From Candidatus Nitrosotenuis uzonensis (GTDB lineage Archaea > Thermoproteota > Nitrososphaeria > Nitrososphaerales > Nitrosopumilaceae): 64,000 bases of DNA. The position numbers and the translations under genes were made by a program. The DNA is taken from NCBI RefSeq assembly GCF_000723185.1, contig NZ_CBTY010000009.1, positions 310,001-374,000 on the forward strand, read 5' to 3'. The notes beneath the pieces are model-generated. The model saw only the letters and a list, made by a program, of their open reading frames with translations, had not been told where the DNA came from and searched no databases. Below, in pieces: positions 16,338 to 23,827 of this stretch. Every line of letters starts with the position of its first letter. The first letter of the stretch is position 1.

Positions 16338-16792
16338 TTTCGTTTTTTAATTATGAATACTCCTACGATTATTGACGCCAAAATTATTCCGATTATTATG
16401 ATAAACAGCAATACTTGTTGGAACTGTGCATAGTACCTGAAATCATCCTCAAAGAAAGGACGGTCATATTCTGAAGGAAAAGATATCTCTCCTATAGAGT
16501 GATAATAAGAAAACACGTTGTGATTTGCAATGTTGTCGTTCATCCAGTCAGCTAATGTACCATTATTTTTTGCATCAAACATTTCCAGCTTTTTTTGTTC
16601 CATCCACTCTGAACCTTTGTGATCATAGTATGATTCCCAAGCTGTTCTGTATTCTTCGCGGTTTACGGGTAAAACATCAAAACATGGAGCCTCCTGCCAA
16701 TCCGTATTTTGAGCACATGATGCAGAAACATAAGTAAGAGATGCAGACATCCCAAAAATGATTGAACAAAACAAGATTACGAATTTGTTCAT
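16334..16792 (-). CDS. Secreted protein with C-terminal membrane anchor
   Basis: This protein is 152 residues from the ATG at 16792. It has a signal peptide (MNKFVILFCSIIFGMSAS, cleavage near VSAS), an outer domain of about 90 residues rich in Trp, Tyr and acidic residues, and a C-terminal membrane helix (about 120-145) ending IIKKRK. A TATA-like element about 27 bases before 16792 favours this start over the one at 16840. It overlaps the next gene by 4 bases. No family was recognised. Confidence 0.5.
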   Translation of the reverse strand: MNKFVILFCSIIFGMSASLTYVSASCAQNTDWQEAPCFDVLPVNREEYRTAWESYYDHKGSEWMEQKKLEMFDAKNNGTLADWMNDNIANHNVFSYYHSIGEISFPSEYDRPFFEDDFRYYAQFQQVLLFIIIIGIILASIIVGVFIIKKRK

Positions 16793-16892
16793 GATAATAA
16801 TTAGCATTATTTTCCTTAAATCTTGCTCATCTTTCATCAATTAGATAATTTTGAAAAAAGGCTTCGATCCTCTCAGAGTTGTGAAACCGAAG

Positions 16893-16906
16893 GTGGGCCC
16901 AAAGGG
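16893..16906 (-). repeat. 14-bp copy of tRNA(CAU) 3' end (right)
   Basis: GTGGGCCCAAAGGG is identical to 12821-12834 and to the tRNA gene end at 20505-20518. Downstream, at 16921-16937, lies a near copy of the tRNA T-arm in the opposite orientation (AGGGATCGAAGTCCTT). This supports a tRNA-derived origin for the element. Confidence 0.55.
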
Positions 16907-16940
16907 ATGCGCTTGCACATAGGGATCGAAGTCCTTACAT

Positions 16941-16975
16941 CAAAAACGGCAGAAAGCCACTGGTGGGCTTAAAAT
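16941..16975 (+). repeat. AGAAA-type dispersed repeat, copy E
   Basis: This copy reads AAAAACGGCAGAAAGCC, then ACTGGTGGGCTTA. GGC and GCC around AGAAA form a short hairpin. It pairs with the tRNA-end copy at 16893 exactly as copy C pairs with the one at 12821. It lies just after the stop of the leftward membrane-protein gene. Confidence 0.5.
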
Positions 16976-16979
16976 ACAC

Positions 16980-17267
16980 CTACAACAACTTTTTCTTTAA
17001 GAATTGTTTTTTCCCAATTTGTATTATAGCACCAATCATTCCCCAAAACAAAAGACCAGACACCAGTCTTAGAATTATAATTTCATGGGAACTGATAAAG
17101 TAATTTGTTTCGTTGGCTTGATGCAATAAAATTGGAGATATAACGAATCGTTCCACAGGAAAATTTAGAACATAATAAAAAATATGCTCTCCTGATTGTC
17201 CAATTATGGAGATATTTGCAATCGCAACCAAAGTACCATAAATTAAAAAAACAATTAGTATTCGCAT
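16980..17267 (-). CDS. Small membrane protein
   Basis: This protein is 95 residues from the ATG at 17267. It has two predicted membrane segments (about residues 1-20 and 62-85) with a hydrophilic part between, and a lysine-rich end. A TATA-like sequence (about 17290-17298) supports the start. No family was recognised. It lies between two secreted-protein genes on the same strand. Confidence 0.4.
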   Translation of the reverse strand: MRILIVFLIYGTLVAIANISIIGQSGEHIFYYVLNFPVERFVISPILLHQANETNYFISSHEIIILRLVSGLLFWGMIGAIIQIGKKQFLKKKLL

Positions 17268-17292
17268 TACCAAAAAAAATAGAGATGGTTAT

Positions 17293-18210
17293 TTATGTCA
17301 GCTCGATAAGACTAGCTGTTCCATCATTGTATTCGCCTTGCCAATAACCTGAATTGCCTTGATTGTATGTCCCTATACTACCTACACCAGTCTGACCATC
17401 CAAATCATCAGTAAGATCAGACTCTGCAGTTTCCCAAGAGTCAATTTGATGGCATAAACATCCCCAGTTCCACGTCTCTTGATGAGCAGTTCCTACAGAC
17501 CAATCATCATAAACACCATGTGTGTCAAAATCACCGCCAAACAAACGTATGTGTTCTCTTTGACCAACTATGTTTCCCGTGTATTGTTGATGATCACTTT
17601 CCACCCAATCCAAAGTGCCTCCATGGGGCACGTTATTGATTAGGACGTATTGTTGTGGCGATACGCTATCACCGCCCCAATTATTGGTTGCATATGTGTC
17701 AATAACGGTATCGGTTTGAGATGTGGTTGCATCCTCATAAAATACCATATTTACTGGATCTAATGCATTGCCCATCGGGGAATCATATGATTCATCCCCA
17801 AATAGAATAGAGTGCTCACCTATTCTGACCATATTTACAGTCATAACATTGGGTCTGTTCTCAACGGTTGTCTTGAGTTTTGCTTTTAATTCTTCAACTT
17901 TGTCAGAACCGGCATCTCCAAAATTAGTCTCTAACCAATCATAGTAGTTTTGATTGGCTTCCACCAATTCTTCAAATGTTGGAAGTTCATTGGCTTCTAT
18001 GGTCACTTTTAGTCGCTGAACCTTTGTATCACCAGAATAGTATACATCGGTTACCTCGCTGGAAATGATATTAACGGTGTATTTTTTGGGCTTGTCATTT
18101 TCTACGGCTTCAATTTGTTCTACAGTTACTACTGCAAAAGTTGTTAACAACGCAGCAGCAATAATGGATGTCAAGGTTATTGAAGTTATTTTTCTGTTAT
18201 TTTTTGTCAT
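17293..18210 (-). CDS. Secreted protein of unknown function
   Basis: This protein is 305 residues from the ATG at 18210. The signal peptide is residues 1-27 (SLTSIIAAALLTTFAVV-type core). The mature protein has an N-terminal domain with EELVEANQNYYDWLE, and a C-terminal half rich in Trp, Gly, His and Asp with a CLCHQ cysteine pair. An ATG at 18222 also exists, but the TATA box (about 18233-18240) fits 18210. A TCAAT/ATTGA palindrome sits just upstream of the TATA box, as at the gene at 18986. Role unknown; possibly surface binding. Confidence 0.5.
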   Translation of the reverse strand: MTKNNRKITSITLTSIIAAALLTTFAVVTVEQIEAVENDKPKKYTVNIISSEVTDVYYSGDTKVQRLKVTIEANELPTFEELVEANQNYYDWLETNFGDAGSDKVEELKAKLKTTVENRPNVMTVNMVRIGEHSILFGDESYDSPMGNALDPVNMVFYEDATTSQTDTVIDTYATNNWGGDSVSPQQYVLINNVPHGGTLDWVESDHQQYTGNIVGQREHIRLFGGDFDTHGVYDDWSVGTAHQETWNWGCLCHQIDSWETAESDLTDDLDGQTGVGSIGTYNQGNSGYWQGEYNDGTASLIELT

Positions 18211-18247
18211 TACCATTTCCATAACTGGAAATCATAAAACAATTTAG

Positions 18248-18261
18248 TCAATCCAGATTGA
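18248..18261. promoter_or_regulatory. Palindromic site upstream of the secreted-protein gene (minus)
   Basis: TCAATCCAGATTGA has 6-bp arms (TCAATC/GATTGA) around CA. It lies directly upstream of the TATA region of the leftward gene. A matching site, TCAATTTGGATTGA, is at 18933-18946. Placement upstream of TATA is typical for an activator site. Confidence 0.45.
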
Positions 18262-18364
18262 AGAAATTTTTAAGTATTACAAGAAAACCTGTTCGTAAAA
18301 ATACAGTTTTTGGACACAATTGTAGACGTTTTCAGATAATTTTGTAAGATGTAAAATATTTCAA

Positions 18365-18745
18365 TCAATTATTTCCAAAACAATTCTGTTCTTTCAAATA
18401 TACTAGCACATCATCTGTTATTCTGTATTGGCTCTCTATTCCGTCTGGAGTACAGAAGGCAATGGTAGAAAGGGGCATGCCGTATATGTAGTTGATCCTA
18501 AGCATTATCCAGTTACCCTCTTCGTTTGTTGCCTGAAATCCTACCTGATAGGTGTACACCCCATCTGGAAATACAATGACATTGTGATGTCCATACCGCT
18601 GATAGAATGCCGCTACTTCTGGTATCTTTTTGAGCTCCTCAATATGGTCTGCAGGAGAGTCATAGAATGGCTTTATCTTGACAAGCAATGCAAGAATCAC
18701 CACAGCTGCGATTCCCACTATAATCATTTTGTGCATGGTTTTCAT
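18365..18745 (-). CDS. Membrane-anchored small protein
   Basis: This is a 126-residue protein with an N-terminal membrane helix (residues 6-25) and an outer domain of 100 residues with two cysteines (FCTPDG and EQNCFGNN). The domain is beta-rich (VYTYQVGFQ, WIMLRINYIYG). No family was recognised. An inverted repeat ACAAG/CTTGT (18753-18764) lies between a TATA-like element and the start, and may be an operator. Confidence 0.45.
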   Translation of the reverse strand: MKTMHKMIIVGIAAVVILALLVKIKPFYDSPADHIEELKKIPEVAAFYQRYGHHNVIVFPDGVYTYQVGFQATNEEGNWIMLRINYIYGMPLSTIAFCTPDGIESQYRITDDVLVYLKEQNCFGNN

Positions 18746-18932
18746 TTTCTAAACAAGTGCTTGTCAACTATTATAGTTAATGGGTGGGAGTGAGATATTC
18801 TTGTCAAGTCTTGAGCAAAGCATATTGTAACGATCATTATCATTTTGTTATCAGGTTTTGTTTTACATTCTTTTGTCTTCCATTTCTGCAAAATTGGTAT
18901 GACATTATCAGAGTACGCATATAAGAATTAGC

Positions 18933-18946
18933 TCAATTTGGATTGA
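18933..18946. promoter_or_regulatory. Palindromic site upstream of the secreted-protein gene (plus)
   Basis: TCAATTTGGATTGA resembles the site at 18248-18261 and is followed by the same AGA. It lies just before a weak TATA-like sequence (18952-18960), 30 bases before the ATG at 18986. Confidence 0.45.
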
Positions 18947-18985
18947 AGATTTTCTTATTAGAGAAATGTTCTATGTCTAGTCTTA

Positions 18986-19735
18986 ATGATCACAAAGAAA
19001 CTAAAAGCAGCTCTTTTTGCGTTGCTTGTTGTGGCAGTTGCAGTTCCCGCTGCATCAGTTGGATTTGCAAACGAAGCATATTCTGCCAAGCAAGTCGACA
19101 GAGCGCTAAAGGAGTTACAGCCCTTTGTTAAGATGGACGACAGTAAAATAGGAATAATGGACATCGAATCTGCCAAGAAAAATGGCGTAAGCGATGAGTC
19201 CATACAGATCGCAAGCGAGTTCCTAAAGGCTCAGAACAACATGATTCAGCGCATACACGACAACCCGAACCAGAGAATGTATTTGGCAGAGGAGGAGTAT
19301 GCAAAGTTCAGCGACTATAGCAGGTCCATTGAGGAGGGCAAGACAAGAGGCGACAGTCCTGCCAAAATACTTGGCGTTCAGTTTGCTAGCGCCGAGGACG
19401 TTTGTGGAGGATCTGGAGAAAACCCCCATCCCCAGCCCGACACGACAACATCTGGCCCTTGGTCAACTGAGACTGCTGCAATAAACGCGTTGCCTGGTGG
19501 GTACTATCTGGTGCCGTACTATGCATCATACAACTATGGTGCAGACTATCACGATCCCCGAACTCTCTACAGCTGCACCACAGATTCATTCCGATACCAG
19601 TCAATCATATACGAGAGTGGCGGAGACTGGTATCACAGCGAGCATCATTCCCCAGGTGAGCCCAATCCAGAGGTTCTGGCATACACATGGCCTGTCTGGT
19701 GGTGGGGCGGATACGTCGCAGACTGGCACCTCTAG
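18986..19735 (+). CDS. Secreted protein with aromatic-rich C-terminus
   Basis: This is a 249-residue protein. The signal peptide is residues 1-28 (cleavage near GFANE). The first mature part (30-130) is helical and charged. The second (135-249) has two cysteines and is very rich in Tyr, Trp and His, ending WPVWWWGGYVADWHL. No family was recognised. The 240 bases upstream contain the palindrome at 18933 and nothing else recognised. A surface or sheath role is possible but not shown. Confidence 0.5.
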   Translation: MITKKLKAALFALLVVAVAVPAASVGFANEAYSAKQVDRALKELQPFVKMDDSKIGIMDIESAKKNGVSDESIQIASEFLKAQNNMIQRIHDNPNQRMYLAEEEYAKFSDYSRSIEEGKTRGDSPAKILGVQFASAEDVCGGSGENPHPQPDTTTSGPWSTETAAINALPGGYYLVPYYASYNYGADYHDPRTLYSCTTDSFRYQSIIYESGGDWYHSEHHSPGEPNPEVLAYTWPVWWWGGYVADWHL

Positions 19736-19828
19736 AAATACCCCTCTCTTTCTTTTTTTTATTTAATATGTGCCAATCCAACACTGCTTTCATCCACAGA
19801 TGGTAGTGATAGTTTGTATGCTAAATGG

Positions 19829-20386
19829 CTAATGCTTTTTATTCAGAATAGCCTGAACTATGTGGTGGAGTACAAAGCCAGTTACTAATATGACCAGCGG
19901 TATTGTTAGCGATGTTATTTCTGACGTTGTTCCGTCTGGCCGTCTTATGCTGAAAAACTGATAATAAACAACGGCAAATGTAAAAAACGCACCTAGTACG
20001 CTGTACCTTATTCCTCTTTTGAAGATTCTCTTTAGGACGCCATTATCCTCAATGTTTTCTTTTGTTTCATTTAGCAGTAAGAAGAGTGTTGAATTGACGC
20101 GGAAATGTCTGTGTTTGATTCCTTTTTTTATAATTTCCTTGTTGGTAGTTTGCAGCAGTCCCAACTCGTTTAGTTTTTTTAGATGATGAATTACTAGACT
20201 TATCCGCATGTCAAGCTTATTAGCAATTTCATTTGTGTACATTTCCTTGTCTATTAACAACTTAATAATGTCTCTACTGGACTTGTTGCTCAGTAACTCT
20301 CCCAGCGCCTTTAATTTTTCATCGTCTGAAGAAAACACCTGTATATTGTCAAAGATTTCGGCATCTCCTTCCCTAGTTTCCTCCAC
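19829..20386 (-). CDS. Membrane-anchored winged-helix regulator
   Basis: This is a 185-residue protein. Residues 20-105 form an ArsR-like winged helix (SRDIIKLLIDKEMYTNEIAN, then ISLVIHHLKKLNELG as recognition helix). Two membrane segments follow (about 128-145 and 158-178). Membrane-bound one-component regulators of this shape are common in archaea. It starts with GTG. It might control the nearby secreted-protein genes and bind the palindromes at 18248 and 18933, which is a guess from position. Confidence 0.65.
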   Translation of the reverse strand: MEETREGDAEIFDNIQVFSSDDEKLKALGELLSNKSSRDIIKLLIDKEMYTNEIANKLDMRISLVIHHLKKLNELGLLQTTNKEIIKKGIKHRHFRVNSTLFLLLNETKENIEDNGVLKRIFKRGIRYSVLGAFFTFAVVYYQFFSIRRPDGTTSEITSLTIPLVILVTGFVLHHIVQAILNKKH

Positions 20387-20505
20387 TATTTTTTTAGCAA
20401 GTTCCTAGGTTAATAAAATTGCTCAGAATTTTGTATGTTGAACTTGTCGGAACCCTTCCAAACGGCAAGGTCGTGCTAAAGCAGGGCTCGATCCATAAGT
20501 AGGAG

Positions 20506-20579
20506 TGGGCCCAAAGGGCTTCGATCCCTTGGCTCACCGGTTATGAGCCGGTTACTCTACCAAGCTGAGTTATGGGCCC
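20506..20579 (-). tRNA. tRNA with CAU anticodon (elongator Met or Ile2)
   Basis: This 74-base cloverleaf has acceptor GGGCCCA/TGGGCCC with discriminator A, anticodon loop CTCATAA, anticodon stem ACCGG/CCGGT and T-stem AAGGG/CCCTT. CCA is not encoded. The CAU anticodon can be elongator Met or the modified Ile2; the GGGCC acceptor start leans to Ile2 as in other archaea, but this is not certain. Copies of its 3' end occur at 16893 and 12821. No intron is seen. Confidence 0.9.
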
Positions 20580-20609
20580 CAAAAAACAGATTTCTTTTCA
20601 GTATAAATG

Positions 20610-21257
20610 TTATAGAGCTTGGCAGTAGTTTTCATAACAGCTATCAAGCAGATGGTTCTGTGCATCCATCGACTTTGTTGCAACTTTTAAAAGCTCCGCG
20701 TGTCGCTCCTCTGGAATTTTGTCCAATATGTTTGCCCACGTTGCAGCGTGTCTTATGTCAGCTTCCATGTGCAGTCTGAAATACTCGGTTGCCTCATCCG
20801 AGTTTATGCCGTAGAACTTGGCAAGCCCGTCAAGCTTTGTGTGGGAAATGTTTGGAATTTCCTTCTCAAACGCATACATTGCAGCAGCCCCACTCTCAAG
20901 TGAGACCATCAGTTGCGATAGTTCCGATACTGCGCTACCAGTCTTTGCCAGACCAGTATAATTTTCCACTTCGTCTGAACCAACTCCAAGTGAGACTGCA
21001 AAGCGCACCCACGGCTGCAGGTGCTCTGCCTCTTCCTCCATGTTTTGCCTTATCACTGCAGTCATAGAGGAAGGCGCAAACTGTAAGATCTGCTCGACAA
21101 AGGAGGGAACTGCCTTTACCATCTGAAAGTATTCTTTAGAGTATCCAGCAAGAGAATCCTGTGATAGCTTGCCTTCGCTCCACATCTGATAGAACGGATG
21201 TTTGAGTAAGCTTTTTTCTTCTATGATAGCATCAATTTTTTTTGAAAGAGAATTCAT
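20610..21257 (-). CDS. CADD/PqqC-like haem-oxygenase-fold di-metal protein
   Basis: This protein is 215 residues from the ATG at 21257. It has the haem-oxygenase-like fold of the TenA/PqqC/CADD group. Likely metal ligands are the acidic run E74-E76 with H79, a Glu in YAFEKEIP, and the HxxxDxxH motif in FRLHMEADIRHAA. This is the pattern of di-iron proteins such as chlamydial CADD, which makes p-aminobenzoate from its own tyrosine. A thiaminase role is less likely because the TenA catalytic cysteine is not evident. It lies between two tRNA genes. Confidence 0.7.
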   Translation of the reverse strand: MNSLSKKIDAIIEEKSLLKHPFYQMWSEGKLSQDSLAGYSKEYFQMVKAVPSFVEQILQFAPSSMTAVIRQNMEEEAEHLQPWVRFAVSLGVGSDEVENYTGLAKTGSAVSELSQLMVSLESGAAAMYAFEKEIPNISHTKLDGLAKFYGINSDEATEYFRLHMEADIRHAATWANILDKIPEERHAELLKVATKSMDAQNHLLDSCYENYCQAL

Positions 21258-21336
21258 ACCAATACCAAAATGATGCCAATAAAAAAATCTTTCATGGCCA
21301 AAGGATTTTAAGGTCTGAAGACGGCGTTGCAAGCGG

Positions 21337-21412
21337 GCTCCTGTGGTGTAGTCCGGTCAAGCATGTCGCCCTTTCAAGGCGGAGATCCCGGGTCCAAATC
21401 CCGGCGGGAGCA
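21337..21412 (+). tRNA. tRNA-Glu (UUC)
   Basis: This is a 76-base cloverleaf with acceptor GCTCCTG/CGGGAGC (one G-U pair), anticodon loop CTTTCAA (UUC), T-stem CCGGG/CCCGG and discriminator A. CCA is not fully encoded, and a short T run follows. It is divergent from the CADD-like gene. Confidence 0.93.
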
Positions 21413-21499
21413 CCTTTTCAATTCCGAATTATAGTGATATGGTACTGATTCTGCCTACAAACTATTAATATTCACAAACGAAAGGATCCTCGAGTATTT

Positions 21500-22351
21500 T
21501 TGGATCGAAAAAATCTCAAAATCAACCCGCTCCTTGAAACTTACAAAGAATACATCTCAAAAATAGACATAGCACTGGAAGAAGAGCTCACGCTATACTC
21601 AAAATCAGAGTTCATGCAGCCTCTCATGTACGCAATTGAGGGCGGAAAGAGGATCCGCCCACTGATACTTTTGCTTGCAGCGGAGTGTGTGGGCAAGGTC
21701 GACGAGCGCGCATTTGTGGCAGGCTGCGCTGTCGAGTTTTTGCACACAGAATCGGTCATACATGATGACATAATTGATAACGAGACATCAAGGAGGCACA
21801 AAGACCCATTCCACATAAAGTACGGGTACAACACCAGCATACTTACCGGCGATTTCGTATTGGGATTAATCCTCAACATATCATCAAGGCTGAACAACCC
21901 GAGAATCACAAGAGATCTGGCAAACACTGCAATGCTCATGAGCGAGGGCGAAGTCATCGAGACGCGCCTTGAGACAAGCCAAGATCTTACCTTTGATGAC
22001 TATCTGAAGGTAATAGAGTACAAGACTGCCACTGCCTTTGAGACAGCGGCAAGACTTGGCGCAATCATTGGAGGCGGAAACGAAGACCAGATAATCTCCC
22101 TCTCAGAGTACGGCCGGAACATCGGCATCGCATACCAGATAAGGGACGATTTGATTGACTGGAAGAATGAAGACAAGCTTTTCAATCTGCTTGTCAAGCG
22201 CAGCTTGGATCCGCGTGATGTGTTCAACCATATGGAAAAGATGTTAAAAGATTATGCAAACAAGGCCGCATCAAGCCTTAGGATAATTCCCGATAATGAT
22301 GCCAAGTCGCATCTAGAATATCTGCTAAAGCTTACTACTTTGAAACTGTGA
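21500..22351 (+). CDS. idsA: Polyprenyl (geranylgeranyl) diphosphate synthase
   Basis: This is a 283-residue trans-prenyltransferase. EGGKRIRP (about residues 48-55) and the aspartate-rich motif in VIHDDIIDN (about 90-98) bind the allylic substrate, and the second motif is IRDDLIDW (about 215-222). It makes C20 or longer chains for archaeal ether lipids. DDIID is the short archaeal-type motif; chain length cannot be read reliably. The start is TTG at 21500. The 3' end overlaps the convergent nuoN by 17 bases. Confidence 0.88.
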   Translation: MDRKNLKINPLLETYKEYISKIDIALEEELTLYSKSEFMQPLMYAIEGGKRIRPLILLLAAECVGKVDERAFVAGCAVEFLHTESVIHDDIIDNETSRRHKDPFHIKYGYNTSILTGDFVLGLILNISSRLNNPRITRDLANTAMLMSEGEVIETRLETSQDLTFDDYLKVIEYKTATAFETAARLGAIIGGGNEDQIISLSEYGRNIGIAYQIRDDLIDWKNEDKLFNLLVKRSLDPRDVFNHMEKMLKDYANKAASSLRIIPDNDAKSHLEYLLKLTTLKL

Positions 22352-23819
22352 TCGTGCCTAGCACCGGCGTTGCATTTTCCACAAACTGGATTATCGGATC
22401 CGGATAGACACCTATTGCTACAAGGAAGATTATAGAAAATATCATTACCGCAATTATCGACTTTGGCTCCGATACTCTCTTTTCAGTCTCTCCCTCAAAG
22501 TACATCTTGCGTATAATCCAACCATAGTATGCCAAAGACAGAGCAGAGTTTAGAACGCCCGCTATTGCAAGCCATCCGGCCCACGCAGGCAGACCGGGCT
22601 CCAGTGCAGAGCCAAACAGCATCAATTTGCTCCAGAATCCTGCCGTAGGCGGAACTCCGGCAAGTGCCAAAAGCGATATCACAAGTCCAAGCGATGTGAT
22701 CGGCATCTTTCTTCCAAGGCCCTTGAGCTTGTCAAGATTTGTAACAGCAAGCGTGGTGACTATACCTGCAATCGCTATGAATGCAGCACCCTTCATGACT
22801 GCGTGATTTAGAATGTGGAATAAAGAGCCTTGCAGGCCAAGCGTCGTAAACGGTGAGACCGCAAGCCCAATCAATATGTATCCGGCATGACCTATGCTAG
22901 AATATGCAAGCATTCTGGAGATGTTCTTTTGCATCACCGCAGCTATGTTACCTACAGTCATCGTCATCACTGCAATCACCCCCAGTGCGAGCGTCCAGTC
23001 AAGGTTTAGTGCCACAGTTCCCATTATCACAACACGTAAGGCGGCCGCAAACCCTGCCTTTTTGGTTCCAGCCGCAAGAAGCGCTGTAATAGTCGGTGGT
23101 GCACCCTCGTACGTATCAGGTAGCCACATGTGGAACGGCACGAGACCCATCTTGAATCCAAATCCTGCGATGAACATTCCAACTGCAAGAAGTGCAAGCG
23201 GCATAAGTGATGGGTCCACATTGGCAAGTCCCGTTATGACCTCGCCGATGTTAGTAGAGCCCGTAAGACCGTACACTATCGATATTCCGTAAATTATAAT
23301 CGCAGATGATACTGCGCCGAACAAAAAGTACTTGAGTGCAGCCTCGTTTGAGCTAGGATTCTTTTTCATAAATCCTGCAAGAACGTATGTCGGGATACTC
23401 ATCAGTTCCCATGCCACAAAGAGCATGACCAGATCAGTTGAATACGCCACAAGCACCATTCCTATTGTAGAGAGTAAAATTAGCGAATAGTACACAGCAT
23501 GATGCGACTGGTTTCTCATAAAGTTGAACGAGCCCACAGTAGTCATTATTGCCACAATCAGCATCGCTATTGCAAAGAGGCTGCTGAACGCATCATTTGA
23601 TAGCACATCCACTGAGAATACTGTAGCCGATGGGATCTTCTCAGTTACAATCTCATATACAACATATCCCATTGCGGCAATCAGTGCGCCAAATGCGATT
23701 GCAGCATACAGTGAGTTAGAACCCTTTTCCTTTCTTGCGATGCTGATTATAGGCAGTATCATTCCTATTGTGCCTAGAATCGCTATCAGTATTATCGGAG
23801 TTGAAGTAATCTCTATCAT
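22335..23819 (-). CDS. nuoN: NADH-quinone oxidoreductase subunit N
   Basis: This is a 494-residue antiporter-like membrane subunit of complex I with about 13-14 helices. Conserved charged residues are visible in the middle (MFVAWELMSIPTYVLAGF, MGLVPFHMWLPDTYEGAPP). It is the last gene of the leftward nuo operon. In thaumarchaea the complex lacks the NADH-binding module, so the electron donor is probably a ferredoxin or other reduced carrier (family knowledge). Confidence 0.93.
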   Translation of the reverse strand: MIEITSTPIILIAILGTIGMILPIISIARKEKGSNSLYAAIAFGALIAAMGYVVYEIVTEKIPSATVFSVDVLSNDAFSSLFAIAMLIVAIMTTVGSFNFMRNQSHHAVYYSLILLSTIGMVLVAYSTDLVMLFVAWELMSIPTYVLAGFMKKNPSSNEAALKYFLFGAVSSAIIIYGISIVYGLTGSTNIGEVITGLANVDPSLMPLALLAVGMFIAGFGFKMGLVPFHMWLPDTYEGAPPTITALLAAGTKKAGFAAALRVVIMGTVALNLDWTLALGVIAVMTMTVGNIAAVMQKNISRMLAYSSIGHAGYILIGLAVSPFTTLGLQGSLFHILNHAVMKGAAFIAIAGIVTTLAVTNLDKLKGLGRKMPITSLGLVISLLALAGVPPTAGFWSKLMLFGSALEPGLPAWAGWLAIAGVLNSALSLAYYGWIIRKMYFEGETEKRVSEPKSIIAVMIFSIIFLVAIGVYPDPIIQFVENATPVLGTITVSK

Positions 23820-23827
23820 CTAATCAC

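Noticed and set aside
16941-16975. Resemblance to the 3' end of RNase P RNA (AGAAA followed by GGGCTTA)
   Set aside because: The conserved 5' parts of RNase P RNA are not found nearby, and the same core repeats five times in the region, so it is treated as a repeat family.
20419-20502. 27-codon frame (TTG start) ending just before tRNA(CAU)
   Set aside because: It reads somewhat protein-like (VELVGTLPNGKVVLK) but is very short, has no clear promoter and no known match.
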